Shown here: positions 10,555 through 22,379 of the stretch, one piece after another
Numbering within the stretch: the stretch's first letter is position 1
Layout: the number at the start of each line of letters is the position of its first letter
Translations under genes and position numbers: made by a program
Notes under the pieces: generated by a model
The model's database searches: none
What the model saw: only the letters and a program-made list of their open reading frames with translations
What the model was told of the DNA's origin: nothing
Assembly: GCA_027625915.1 (NCBI GenBank)
Contig: JANTQA010000023.1
Coordinates: 6,696,001-6,760,000 of the forward strand
DNA length: 64,000 nucleotides
Reading direction: 5' to 3'
Origin: Anaeramoeba flamelloides
Lineage: Eukaryota > Metamonada > Anaeramoebidae

Positions 10555-13500
10555 AAAAGAAAAACAAACAAACAAAAAAAAAATAAATTTATGAATAAAT
10601 GGAAAAATTTTGACCACTCTAATTTTCGGAAATCCTTTAAGAACTACTAATTATTTTATATCGCTTTAAGGGTTATTAAATAAGACACCAAAAGTTAAAA
10701 TAAAAAGAATATACATAGGTTTTTTAATTTCAGTTCTTCTCTTGTCATATTTGTGGTAAAGTACCTAAAGGTGATTATTTTTTGTTTTTCGAATTTTTAG
10801 TTCTTTTTTTTTAAAAACATCTTGATCCCTACGTAAAAGATAACCGAATCTCACAATCTACAAATTGTAAAATTATTAATACTTTTATCATGAAACATTT
10901 AAGTCAAAAAAAAGAAGATAAGTTATGATTCTCGAAGAAAAAAATTCCTTTTGATCATCAATTTTATTTGATAAATTGTTAAGGTGGAAAATATGAGTTT
11001 AATTGTGAATTACAGGATTTAAATAAGTGCTTTTAAAACTCTCTCTTTGAGGATATTTTAGGTATTTGGTCAGAACAGTTCCTGTTTAAAACTTGATTTT
11101 ACTTGAGATTATTGATACTGAGAGATCTTTTACTCAAACAAATTCAAATTTGGATACCAATACAAACTTGATTGTTATTTATTCGAATAAAAGGGGATTA
11201 ATATGTTGATAATGAGATCACACTATTTTTGGTTTGTTGTCTGCAATGGTGCGACTTTAAAGACAAGTGATTTTGGTTTTTTAATAACATTTCAGAGATA
11301 ATAATGTTTAAATTTTATTTTAGTGTATAGTTTAAAAGGTATAATAATAGATCTGTAAGTAATTAATTAATTTCAGATTAAAAAATTATTTCCATACAAT
11401 ATTTGATACAATTTATAGATATGTTGAATCAATTTTATTGTGGTATTTTTGGATAGGATATAGATATGGGAATAAAAAACGAGATAAAGAAAAATGAATG
11501 TAAAACAATAAATCAAATCAATGTTCAGATAAAAGATAATTTTTCTTTGGTCTTGATTTGATTTGTAATTATATTATCCTTTATATACATTACATAATTT
11601 ATTTGAATACAATAAATTATGCTATTATATTACAATTAGTTACAATTTTATGTCACAAACTTTCAACTAAAATTTAGGAACAAAAAAATCTAAAACTGAG
11701 GCATAAAATTCATATTTTAGTAAAATCATTTGTGTAAAAAAAAAAAATTCCAAAAAATGTGTCTTAATTTGAGATTATTTTGTACCTTAAATTTCATGAA
11801 AATTGGTGCCAAAAAAGTGAAACTGACTGTAATATTCATTGCAAAATTATATAATCAAAATTTTTTATTCAACTTTTCAAAAAATCACATTCAGAAGAAT
11901 TTAAATAAATCATCAAAGTTCCCAATTTTTAAAAGGTCAATGAATAATGGTTAAGTTTCTTAAAAGTAATAAAAAACATGATAAGTTAAATAATTTGTAA
12001 AACCTTTTTTTTGAAAAGATGATTGAAAATTTTGTTCCCTTTATTTTACAACAAACGGTATGTGGGGAACAAAATAATTCAATTGTTCTTCTATAATAAC
12101 ACTCAACTAATGATAATCAATTTACTCTAGCAAAAATTAATAAGAATAAAAATCTAAGACCAAATCCAGAATAAAGAAAAACAATGAAAGTTTTAAATTC
12201 TTTTGCTATTATCTTCTTATTGTACGTAATCTAAACATAAATGTAAAAGTTCAAGTTTGATCAAAAAAAAAAAAAAAAAAGAATAAGATGATTAATAATC
12301 TTCAAGTCTATTTTTAATTTTTATATTGTAATAAAATATTTTAAATTTCAATCTAACTACTATTTTTTACAATATAAAGAACCAAGAAAAAGATATAATG
12401 AAAGAGAAAGCAAAAAAAAAAATATTTAATTTCATGTTTTGTGCTATCTGGGAATTTTTGATATTAGTTGTATAAAATAGAATAAGATGCTGAGATTCAA
12501 TATTTATTACTTAATTGATAATTATCTCCTATGTAAACAACATTCAACCTGCCAGCCAAAAAGAAGCCAAAACATAATTTTTCTTCTGATCTGAACTTTG
12601 ATTGAACCAAGTATCTTATTTTTTTGTTTTTTCAAAGAATTACTTTTTTTCATAGAATCTATTTCTTGCTCACACAAAAATTTTCTTTGTAAAAATATTG
12701 TGATATTAGTCCTAATAGTAATCAACAATTATATTGCGATTTAATTATTTTCACGATATTTTGGCATTTATCAAGATTTTTAAATAAATATTGTGATTTA
12801 TGTTAATTATATGATTTGTGATATTATTACGATATTATAGATTATTGTGATTTTTAAATAATAAGTTGATTTTATAAAGAAGATAGTGATTGTGATAATT
12901 TTATCTTGAATTGACAAAGCTATGGTCAAATCCTTTAATAAATAATATATTTATTATCAAAAGTTCTGTGTTTTAACCTTAGTGGACAATAATAACCACC
13001 AATAAAACGAATCTAATTTTTAATGGTATTCAAAGTTGAACTATTTTTTGAAAAAACTTTAAATTAAAATTTATACTCTTAAAAACCATAGTTCATTGAT
13101 ATATTTATTTTTAAGGTCACTATTTGTTGAAAAATAAATATATTAGTATTTTTCATTCATTTTTCCAAAATTATTGAAGTTCGATTAAACTGAAATTTTA
13201 GTGATTTAATTCTATAAATCTTTTTCCCTTTCTTACCAATCTTTGAAAATACTAAAATAAATTTTTTAGAAGCACAAATAGAACAAAGCAGGAATAAAAA
13301 TTCCAATCAACAACCCAAAAATCAAAATACGTGATGAGGTATCTACCTACAGAGGTATTAGTCTGGGTACTCTTCAATTTCATATTTTGAAAAAGAAAAA
13401 AATAAATTGTCAAAAATTGCCATTTATTAACAACTTTAAAAACACATACCGAGTACAAGATCGATCTGACAAGAATCAAAATAACATGTTCCTCCAACCT

Positions 13501-14170
13501 TACACAAGATAATCTTTTTTTATAATTCAGGGATTGTCAACCTCTGAACATGGGTTTTGAAAGTTGGAAATAACTTAATATTTAGAGATAATCTTTTTAA
13601 CTTAATCACTTACAACAAGAGATCAATTTTCTCTTGTGTTTGAGTGTTACAAAAAGAACCAAATGAAATTAAATGTCTTCAAAGTGCCTACTAACGAAAA
13701 TAATACTTCATTGACACAATTGTTTTGACTAAGTTTCAAAAGAATTATATTTAATTTCTACCATTTCACAAAAAAATTGATTCTTATTTCACTTAAACAT
13801 TCCTTCCAGACAAAATTTGGTCTTTCGAATACATACATTGAAAAGGATTAAAAAGTTGAATTGAACAAAATTTTCGAAACACAAAATTCAAAAAAAAAAG
13901 TAAATACCAGCTTACCATTTACCAAATTGTTGTCTTTTACTGAACTTATTTTCAATTTTTTGAAAAATGTTTTAATCTGATCATTTTTGTTTATTTCAAA
14001 GAATTTTGAAAAAAAACTTTTTTTTTTGTCTATTGAACTTTTGACTTTTTCTTTCTCTTGTTTTGTTTATTTTTTTGACTTATTGAAGATCCTTTGAATT
14101 TTCCTTTTGTTTTCCTTCTCTTGTTAATTTATTATCGCCTTTGACCACTTTGAACTTCTTTATACCTTTG
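10555..14170. other. region without a secure gene
   Basis: AT-rich sequence between the divergent RasGEF and coiled-coil genes. It contains one degenerate MITE (11640-11832). At 13280-13512 there is an open plus-strand stretch of mixed composition (KIPINNPKIKIRDEVSTYRG and onward, no early ATG) that may be an exon. On the opposite strand the same bases give a hydrophobic run, RILIFGLLIGIFIPALFYLC; only one of the two can be meaningful. The last ~100 bp is T-rich, as expected of a promoter/5' leader for the gene at 14171. Confidence 0.4.
11640..11832. mobile_element. degenerate TA-flanked palindromic MITE, copy 1
   Basis: The right end, AAGTGAAACTGACTGTAA, and the internal blocks GTCACAAACTTTCAACTAAA and GTGTCTTAATTTGAGATTA match the family best seen at 17936-18130. 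The left terminus has decayed. Confidence 0.6.
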
Positions 14171-15516
14171 ATGCAAAGAGGGTACACACTTAATCTTAAA
14201 GAAGAGTATCCTACAAGATACAGATCATCATTTTCCTTCCAATCTCCAGTTACATTTAATACCAATGAAGAGCAATTTGACTCATATTACAACAACGAAA
14301 CAAACACTGTTTATGGAAAGAAAAACAATTATCACAGAAGCAACTTTGATCATTCACAAAATAAACTTTTTGGGAATTTTGGAAAAAGATCAAAAAGGCT
14401 ATATGGAGAACATTCAAAGCTTACTAACAAGGACATTAAAAAAAGAAAAGTAAGAAAACCAAGAAAGTCAACTAAACAACAAAACAACACCCAAAATCGT
14501 CCATCTGCGCCAAAGAATGTTACTGCTTCTTTAATCCACAAAATTGAGCCTTTTTGGTCAAAAAAAAAGAAAGATTTCCCTCGCGATTTTTCAATTGATG
14601 ACTTTGGTTCTTTTGAGGGACTTATTGATTCTTCTGTTTTCGACTCGCCTCTTGTTAAGCATTTATTAGATGAAAATGGTAATTCCTTCTTTCTTTATTA
14701 TTTTTTATTTTTTTCTTTTTTTGTTTTTTTTTTGTTCTTTACAGAATTTACACACTTTGTTTCTTCTTTTTTTTTTTGAGGGTTTTGTGTTTTTTTTTTA
14801 TATTCTTTTTTTTTCAAATTTTTATCAAATTTTTTAATTTTTTTCACTTTCTTCCTTATTTTTCTGATCATTCAATTTGTAAAAAAAAACGCCCAATTAT
14901 TTTTCACTTTAATTGGAAAACGCTTTAATTTTTTTGAGCCTTATTTGCCAAAACAAAAAAAAATTGTAATTTGTTTTTGAACACTCTATTTCATGTATCT
15001 TTTTATTCTTTAGATTTACTCAAACAATTTGTTTAATACAGATCTAATAGCCCTCTTCTTTTGAAAAATAAAATTAAAAAAAAGGTTTTGAAAAATGAAA
15101 AACAGTGGTTAATTAATTCTTTAAGGAAAGAAACTTTTATGGTTTATGTTTTAATTTTTACTTTTTTGCCTAACCTTCTAATTTTTCAAATAAATTTTTT
15201 TTTTTACAATTTTTTACTTTTTATTTCCAAAATAGATAATATCGATGAAGAAACTTTACACAACAAGTTGATGGAAAAAGAAAAGTTTAAGGATCAAAAA
15301 AATGAAGAAAAAGAGAATCAGTGTCAAGCGTTGAAAGGAAAGCCACTTTATCATAGCCTCTTATTAAATTATATTAAAAGACTCCGAAACCAAAATGAAG
15401 AATTAAATTTAAAATTATCACTCGCAAAAAATGAATTGTCAAGTGTTAAACAACAGACAACTCCTCTCGGCAAAACACAAAAAAGCAATTTGGTGACAAA
15501 CAAAAAAGAAAATTAA
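14171..15516 (+). CDS. small basic protein with C-terminal coiled coil, unknown function
   Basis: Two exons, 14171-14678 and 15236-15516, join in phase across a 557-bp GT-AG intron (GGTAATTCC ... CCAAAATAG), giving 262 residues. I chose the ATG at 14171 (MQRGYTLNLKEEY). The open frame runs ten codons further upstream, but only from a TTG. The N-terminal half is Asn/Tyr/Ser-rich. Residues ~90-120 are strongly basic (KKRKVRKPRKSTKQ), a likely nuclear-localisation stretch. A conserved-looking acidic segment follows (FSIDDFGSFEGLIDSS) and then a heptad region near the C-terminus (YIKRLRNQNEELNLKLSL). A basic patch plus a leucine-heptad coil recalls bZIP-type DNA-binding proteins, but the basic region is not fused directly to the zipper, so that label is not supported. 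Placement in the nucleus is inference. Confidence 0.7.
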
Positions 15517-16659
15517 GTTGAATAAAAATAAGATCTGCCTTATTTCATTTATCAATAAAAAATAAATTCAATCCAAAATATAAATAAACAAACAATTTGT
15601 CAGTATTAGAAAATAAACTTGCTAATCATAAAAATTTTATGTACATCAAATTAAACAAAATATATTTTTGAAATATTCTTTATTTGACAGTTTTTTAAAA
15701 CAACTTTTTTTTTATCCATATATAAATCGATCTGAGTGATCGTGTTTTTTTTTTTTATTACTTTATTAAATTTCTTTATTATTTTTTTCTATTTTTTTTG
15801 ATTTTAAATTTTTAGATTGTTACTTTAATAACAATTAAAATGTAAAATATACTATTTATTTTTTTTTTTTTTAATTCCTTCTCTTTTTTTCAATTTTATT
15901 AAATTTTAATCTTTGAGAAATTTTTTTGACCAATGAAATGAAAACAAAAACAATTTTTTTTTTTTTCTGTACAATCATTGGCAATTGTAAGTTATTGTAG
16001 ACAGCATTTTTTTTATTACTGTTAATTGTAAAAAAAAAAAGATCAAAATATTTGTTCATCTTTCCAAAAAAATCACACCACTCAAGAATTAACATAAATC
16101 TATCAAGTCTACTCAATTCTAAAAGATAAAATTGAGAGTCTAAGCATTTTAACGGATATAAAAAATTTGAAAGGTTACATGATTTATAAAATCTATTTTG
16201 TAAAGTCGAATAAAACTTTTCTTCCATTTATTTTTCAACAAATAGTATAATACAAAAAAAAAAATATTTCATCCAGTTCTAAATTTTTAGATCTGCAGAA
16301 ATCATCAGGTTATTCCTAAAACTCTTGACACCTTGTTCAAGAGTTTCTAAGTTGATTTTTATATCATGACATTAAGTTGAATTCTTTTTTTTTTGATTTG
16401 ACAAATTTTTAAAAATACAATTTTCGCATTTTTCACATCCTTTATTATTTTTTTTTGTTTATTGAGTCTGTTTAATATGTTGTAATTCTGTTTTTAGAAA
16501 AATAAAATTTCTTTATTTTTTTTTTCTCAAAATATGATTAATAAAATTAAGAAATAGTCATGGGTCTAAATAAATTATCATTTTGAAAAAAAAATAAAAA
16601 AGAATTAGATATTTTGGAATAAATACCAATAATGATAAATCTTTAAAAATCAAATCACT

Positions 16660-17170
16660 GGTATTGCATCTAAAAAATGTTTGTAGATGATCTGGTTTTA
16701 CTTATGAAAAGAACATTGTTAGAAACAATTTTCAATATATATATATATATGAAATAATACGAGATTTCGGGATGAATTATAACAATCATAAAACTAAAAC
16801 AACTTTCATTTCTAAAGAAAATAGTTATCTAGATATTTGGTTGATAAAAAATTCATTTAAAGTTTTTCTGTATAAATTTGAGACCAATTTCAAAAAAGAA
16901 TCAATCTCTCAAACAAAAAAATGTTTCTTGTGGATTAAATATTTGTTTTTTTTAAAGCTGTATTATAAGGTTACAATTATTATATCGATTAGAAATATTT
17001 GATTAAACCTAAAAATATTTTGAAGTTATTGATACTTAAACTAAAAAATAAAAAAGTAACAAAATTTTTGTTAATTAACCCAAATCAAATTATAATTATT
17101 TATAAACAGAAGTTAAAATTAAATTATCAAGTTAAAACTCTATAAAAGATGTAAAAATTAATTTAAAAAT
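16660..17170 (+). mobile_element. LINE reverse-transcriptase scrap
   Basis: The frame around 16680 reads MFVDDLVLLMKRTLLETIF, the RT catalytic box with V for A, followed after stops by KTKTTFISKENSYLDIWL, as expected where the LINE copy at 5.7 kb has MFADDLILI and the thumb region. Downstream blocks such as TTTTTGTTAATTAACCCAAA resemble the tail of that copy. It is heavily broken and 5'-truncated. Confidence 0.5.
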
Positions 17171-17399
17171 TAAAAATCCGATATTTATATGAATTATTCA
17201 ACTATCTCTATTAAGGAAAAATATAATTAGAAAATAATAATTTAAAATCGAAAAAATTACTAAAAAATAGAAAATTTATGAGGCATTTATCAAATTAAAA
17301 AATTATAAAATTGTCCAAGTTGGTAACATCAATATTTTTTTTTATTTTTTATTTTGATTAGAAAATAAAATGATTTTCTAAACAACAACATTAATTAAG

Positions 17400-17585
17400 G
17401 AAAATCTCAGATAGGTGTTAATGAGTTTTTCTATTTTATTCAGAAAATCAATATATTTTCGTTAGGTTTTTTTGAGGTTTTCTGTTTTATTTGGAAAATC
17501 AGTTGGTTTTCGTTGGGTTTTTTTTTGATAATAAAATATAAAACCTCAAAAAACCAGGAACACTTATCAGATAAAATAGAAAACA
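17400..17585. repeat. composite AGGTTTTTTTGAG repeat, copy 3
   Basis: Two tandem units (TTAGGTTTTTTTGAGGTTTT, then TGGGTTTTTTTTTG) face an inverted unit (AAAACCTCAAAAAACCAGGA). The AAAAGAATTGAGTAAATTC module follows at ~17695. Confidence 0.65.
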
Positions 17586-17935
17586 AAGAAAAACTGTTCC
17601 ATTTTTTTTTAATAAGAGAAATAAAAAGATATTTTTTGCATTTTTTTCATTAAAAAAAAAAAAACAACAAATACAGTTAACTTTTACAGGATTTAAAAGA
17701 ATTGAGTAAATTCTTTATTTTTCACTGTTATTTTTAATATATGGAAAATATATACACCAGGTGAAACTAAAAGCACTTTATTAAAAAAAAAACATAAATA
17801 GCTTAAAAAATAGTAAAATATTAAAATAATCCATGATCTTTTACATCATAAAGAGTGGTATTTCACCATGCTATCTAATATCCAAAGGAATTTAATTATT
17901 TATTCGATTTAATTAATTATTTTAAATTTTGGATA

Positions 17936-18130
17936 CAGTCAGTTTCACTTTTAAGGCACAAACTTTCAACGAAATTTAAGGCACAAAAAAATCTCAAATT
18001 AAGGCACAAAATTTTAATTTTTTTTTTACAATTTATTTTTACTAGAATTTGAATTTTGTACCTTAATTTGAGATTTTTTTTGTGTATTAAATTTCGTTGA
18101 AAGTTTGTGTCTTAAAAGTGAAACTGACTG
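17936..18130. mobile_element. palindromic MITE with TA target site, best copy
   Basis: The 195-bp element is almost wholly an inverted repeat. The left end, CAGTCAGTTTCACTTTTAAG, is mirrored by the right end, CTTAAAAGTGAAACTGACTG, and the inner blocks (AACTTTCAACGAAATTTAAG, AAATCTCAAATTAAGGCAC) are mirrored too. TA dinucleotides flank it at 17934-17935 and 18131-18132. A CAGT terminus with TA duplication fits non-autonomous Tc1/mariner-superfamily elements. It has no coding capacity. Confidence 0.85.
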
Positions 18131-18210
18131 TAAAGTAAAAACAAAATGTGGTTAAAATGGAGGTATTGAAAAGTTTAATATACTCTGAAATTATACAATT
18201 TATTTAAATA

Positions 18211-18330
18211 GATAATCTTCTGACGGGAATAAAAATAAATCAAAATATTGTGAATTTGCAAAATAAAAAACAATTTAGATTTCATTGGGCTGCATTAAGA
18301 TCATTTAATAGGAAATTGTATTTTCAATGA
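18211..18330 (+). other. short orphan coding-like stretch
   Basis: Forty codons read as mixed, protein-like sequence (NLLTGIKINQNIVNLQNK, then FRFHWAALRSFNRKLYF) before a TGA. No ATG, splice site or family could be assigned. Given the neighbouring LINE scraps it may be part of a decayed element. Confidence 0.25.
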
Positions 18331-19755
18331 AAATAATCCCAAAATCCAGATATCTGAATTAAAAACAATTAATATATTTATAGAATATTTACTATAATAA
18401 TATTTTTGATATTATTACAAAACAACCTGCATTATATTTAATGGTGCCTAAAGGATAAAAATATTATTTTTGATTTATTATCAACTTGCTAAATATTTAT
18501 TTGTGGGTTCAGGCAAATAAAAATGGTGTATAAAATCACTTTTCAATAAAAAAAATAATAAAAAAAAGAGAAAATATGATTATTTCATATTCCCTTTCTT
18601 CATTTTTCAACCAAAAAAATTTTTCAAACACTGATGAAATATCCCCCTTTTTATTATCTAACTTATAAAAAAAAATAATAATATTTGAAAATTGATCTTT
18701 TTTAATAATAAATTTATGTTGTTTTGATTTTAAAATTTTAATTGTTTTTAATATTTGTTGAATGTTGGAAATTTGATAATCAAATGAAATATCCTTCCCG
18801 AAATTACTTTGAATGTAATTAGTAATTATATCAGTTTATTTTTTAATAATCAATAATTTTTTTTTAAAAAAAATGAGGTTACACTTAGTATAATATTATA
18901 CTGTAATCTGTGACATTTTTTTAAGTATATATAATAAAAACAAAAAGTTTAATTAAATGTTGTTTTTTTTTATATAACTATTTGTAAAAAAAAAACATTA
19001 TTTAAAAATTTATTTATAATATTTTTTACAAAATATCAACCAGTAAATTATTTCTTTAGTTGTTTTGTGAAATTGAAAATTGATTGTGTATATGTTATTT
19101 TATTTAATTTAATTTTTATAATTGGGGAATACAAAATTCATTTCATTTTTAATTACATGTATCGGAAATAAATTAGGTGTCAAGAGGGATCAAAATAGAA
19201 GAAGAAATTACATCACATATTTCACACCTTTAAAACGAACAAAATACCAACTTTTCTTAGTTAAAATTATACCAAACCAAAGTAATCATTAAAATTAATT
19301 TAGCTTTAAAAAAAATGAAAGAAAATGGTTTTATACCAAGAAAAGATTGTTAGAGAAAAATCAAACCAGAAATTAACAGATTGTTAATAGTAAATTGTGG
19401 GAACACAAAATCTTGAAATAACTTCACAAGGCTATATAAAAAAAAATTCTAAAAAAAAAAAAATACCCTTTACCATTGTATAAGAACTGCAAATTGTACT
19501 CTATGCGATCTTTGCTTAAATTTATGAAAGGAAAAAAGTGTAAAATCCCAGATTTCATGATTATTAATAAATAAAAATATTTTTTTTTATTATAATGTAA
19601 AATTATTTCATTGGAATTTTTTTCTTTTAATTTATTTTGATATGTTAATCTATCGTTTTTATTGGAAAACTTAATGAAAGAAAAAAAAAACTTTTTGAAA
19701 AAATCACAGGAATCATGTGGTGAAGGGTAGTTTCAAACATCTTTTGTCGAAAAGA

Positions 19756-19769
19756 GGGGGGGGGGGGGG
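19756..19769. repeat. 14-G homopolymer
   Basis: An uninterrupted run of G in sequence that is otherwise strongly AT. Similar C runs lie at 28465-28473 and 28894-28908. Confidence 0.8.
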
Positions 19770-19801
19770 TTAAAAATTAAAAGAAGATTTTGTGAAAAGT
19801 T

Positions 19802-20268
19802 AAACTATTTTTCAGTCAAAGGTGCCCAGTTGTAATGGGTAAAATACATGCGTCTAAAGGGTTTGCATAGATATTAGAAGAAAAAAATTATTTTGAGAAT
19901 TTTCAAAATTCAAATCATTTTTTCACCTTTTTGTTTTTTTTTTTTTTAATTATTCTTTTAAAACTTAATTCAGTTACAAAAATTATTTTTATTGCAAGAT
20001 CAAAAGTCACTTGGTAAAAATGTATTGTTCTAAGGTTATTGAAACCATGGAATGATTGCTGAGAAATCATATTGATTTCTATTGGAATTCTATTCGATCT
20101 TTGATCATTATATTTGTTGAATAAATGTGAAAAATTTTCACTTAATTTTCATTTCCTTTTTCAAATAGAGACCACAAATACCAACATACTTCATTTGGAG
20201 ACTTTGATTTATAAAAGAAAAGTATGAAAAATGAAGTGAAAAATGTTTCCTATTTATTATTCAAATAC
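19802..20268. mobile_element. 467-bp dispersed repeat with sharp ends, copy 1
   Basis: It matches 37610-38070 nearly end to end. Both begin AAACTATTTTTCAGTCAAAG and both end TTTATTATTCAAATAC, after which the flanks differ at once. Internal shared blocks include TTGCAAGATCAAAAGTCACT and GAAGTGAAAAATGTTTC. No ORF or inverted termini were found, so the class is unknown. Confidence 0.7.
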
Positions 20269-20984
20269 AACACAACAAGGAAAATTTAAACACCGAAAAT
20301 TATAGTTAGCCAAAACTATACATTGGATTCCAGTTATACTTCTTTTATAAATTATTTTTTCAAAGTTATCATAATTTTATATAATAAAAAAAGGATAGCT
20401 ATTAAACTGATAAAAATCCGAATAACACCCGTTTTCAAAAATACCTACTTTTGAAAAAAATAAATTATTTCGGGTATTTTTTTAATGAAAAAAGTTGAAA
20501 TGAATTAATTTTTGATTGAACATTAAGATTGAAAAAAGAATAAGTGTTAAAGCAATTTGCAGAAAACAATCCAGTGTGTATATAAAAACTCAAACATACA
20601 AACCAAATAAAATGATAAAAAATATTCCAAAAACAGATAAAAAATCAGATTTTTAATTTAATTTAGCGATATCTTTTGATTGAAATATTTTGTGCTATTT
20701 TAAAATTGAAAAATATGTTTTTTTTTTAGACTACTAAAAAAGGTACTTGAAAATTATCTCTCGACTAAGTCAATTAAAAAATTCAAAAATTTTCCAATTA
20801 AAAATAAAAAAAATATTACTGAAAAATTTTATTTTTTTTTCAATTCCTATTAATATCTATTAAAGTTGTAAACCTTTTTGAAAATTGTTATGTATAATAA
20901 TGTTTATTATGTGAGTGTATTTTAAAAAATAAAAAATTTAGAGATTTTTTTTTGAAATAATTATCCTTGTCTTGATGTATTAAA

Positions 20985-21013
20985 TTTTTTTGCACACTTT
21001 ATTTTGACTACAG
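20985..21013. mobile_element. terminus of TA-flanked ~480-bp element
   Basis: TTGCACACTTTATTTTGACT followed by ACAG and TA is the inverted form of the terminus CTGTAGTCAAAATAAAGTGC found at 24408. The partner end was not located, so this is a solo or decayed copy. Confidence 0.5.
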
Positions 21014-21350
21014 TAAGATCAAAAAAAGAAGAAAAAATAACGTGACTTTTCACATACTACAATTAAATTTCGTTTCTTTAAAGGCTATCAAGTTTGAGAT
21101 GAGTACAGTTTTTCAGAAAAAAAAAAATCAAAAATCGAAATAAGAAAACTAACAACAAATTTAATTGATCACAATTCGAAAGACAAACTTCCAAAATTGA
21201 AAGTCGAAGAATAGTAATTTAAACTTTTTATTTTTGTTTCAGGCATTAATTGAAAAAAAAGCAAGTTAAAATGATGAACAAAATTCTATGTAAAAGAAAA
21301 CTGGAGTTGGAAAGTCAAGAATGAATTATTTGTAACCACTTTAGCAATTT

Positions 21351-21799
21351 TTACATAAACCCAAGTATTAAATACCAAATTCCGATGATAAGTAAACCAA
21401 TACCTGTTCCAATTGTGAGGCCACCCCAAAAATTAAAAATTGACAATCTACCAAGAACAAAAATATAAAGGTAATAGATAGAAATAAGCGAGAAAAAATA
21501 TGAAATGATCATTTGGAAAAAAGATTGAGTAGAATTGAAAAAAGGCAAGCAATTCAAGAGACTTACAAACAATAGATAATACCACGGACTCTGTGATCTC
21601 CAAAGATAAAAGAAAGTTTGTCTGCAATTGGTTGGATAGGCATTTCATTGATAAGCACCATTACACCAAGTATCATCGAATAAATACCGGTTCCAACATG
21701 TTCCCTGAGAATGTCAATGAGCCCAAAGACAAGACAACATATTCCAACGACAAACCCAAGGATTCTAATGTATTTTCCTCCTTTTTTAATATCGGTCAT
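21351..21799 (-). CDS. COPI-associated-type four-helix membrane protein
   Basis: Two exons, 21799-21567 and 21447-21351, join in phase across a 119-bp intron (donor GTAAGT, acceptor TTGGTAG), giving 109 residues. The start is MTDIKKGGKYIRIL. Hydrophobic segments lie at about residues 10-27, 36-50, 75-88 and 92-108. The loop motif PIADKLSFIFGDHRVRGIIY and the closing GTGIGLLIIGIWYLILG match the pattern of the small COPI_assoc membrane family, in which a GDHRGRG-like loop precedes the third helix. Family members are Golgi or vesicle membrane proteins found with coatomer; the exact function is not established. Length and topology fit the family, and the reading frame is intact. An unrelated open frame begins downstream on the plus strand, so the promoter is probably in the 21.8 kb T/A-rich gap. 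Confidence 0.8.
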
Positions 21800-21850
21800 A
21801 ATTCGAAAGTTTTATTGAAAAATTAATTCAAAATGTTATTTAAAAAATAA

Positions 21851-22379
21851 ATGAAAATAAATTTTTCTTTGTTTTATTTGTATAATTTTCGTTTTTATTT
21901 GAAGGGAATTAAAATTGAATTTCGAAAAAACTATTCCTTGAAATATCAGACGATCTCAAAAAGAAGAAAACCTCTTGTTAAGAAAGAGTTTTTCTATTTT
22001 TACTTTAATTTTGTCATTTTTTGGAAGCACAATATGTATTCAATCGAGAAAAAAGAGATACAAAGTACTTTCAAATCAATAGAATTCTCTTCCAAGTAAA
22101 CTCTGGATGTTTAATCAAAAAATCTTACGTAACCGAGTATACTCAAAAAAATTAGTTTCACAAACAGAATTTTTCGCAGTACGTTTTTCTCAGAAACAGA
22201 AGACTAAAAAGACAATTAAGATTGAAAATTTGATACAAGAGTGTGGTACTCTTAAAAATCAGATAGTTTTATTTTTAATTTTTCTCTCAACAGTAGGAGA
22301 AGAAAAAACTTGTTCGTTCTTTTATAAAATAACATTTTCGAATGAAATTGTGAAGATCTTGATGTTTTTTAAAAAATAA
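21851..22379 (+). CDS. possible hypothetical gene(s), weak
   Basis: Two consecutive ATG-started frames (21851-22099, 82 codons; 22107-22379, 90 codons) occupy a patch that is less homopolymeric than its surroundings. The second reads RNRVYSKKLVSQTEFFAVRF and KKTIKIENLIQECGTLKNQI. I recognise no family, and the frames could be exons of one gene, a decayed gene, or chance. They are divergent from the COPI-associated-type gene, whose start is 52 bp away. Confidence 0.2.

Larger units (their letters stand above)
15517..21350. other. repeat-rich gene desert
   Basis: No supported gene. Recognised contents are LINE scraps (16080-16260 minus-strand type repeat, 16660-17170, 18211-18330), a composite repeat (17400-17585), the best MITE copy (17936-18130), a 14-G run (19756-19769), a 467-bp dispersed repeat (19802-20268) and one end of a TA-flanked element (20985-21013). 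The rest is A/T-rich sequence without recognised structure. Confidence 0.6.

Noticed and set aside
13200-14066. A chain of very short minus-strand exons (10-25 nt) between good donors (GTAAGT, GTAAGG, GTATGT, GTAAGA) that stays open when joined
   Set aside because: No start codon is available, the resulting peptide is T-rich unlike the other genes here, it resembles no family, and the plus strand of the same bases has a longer open frame. GT and AG signals are common in such AT-rich DNA, so chance is the simpler reading.
14080-14265. Minus-strand ATG frame overlapping the start of the coiled-coil gene
   Set aside because: It is antisense to the well-supported exon 1 and has no homology signal.
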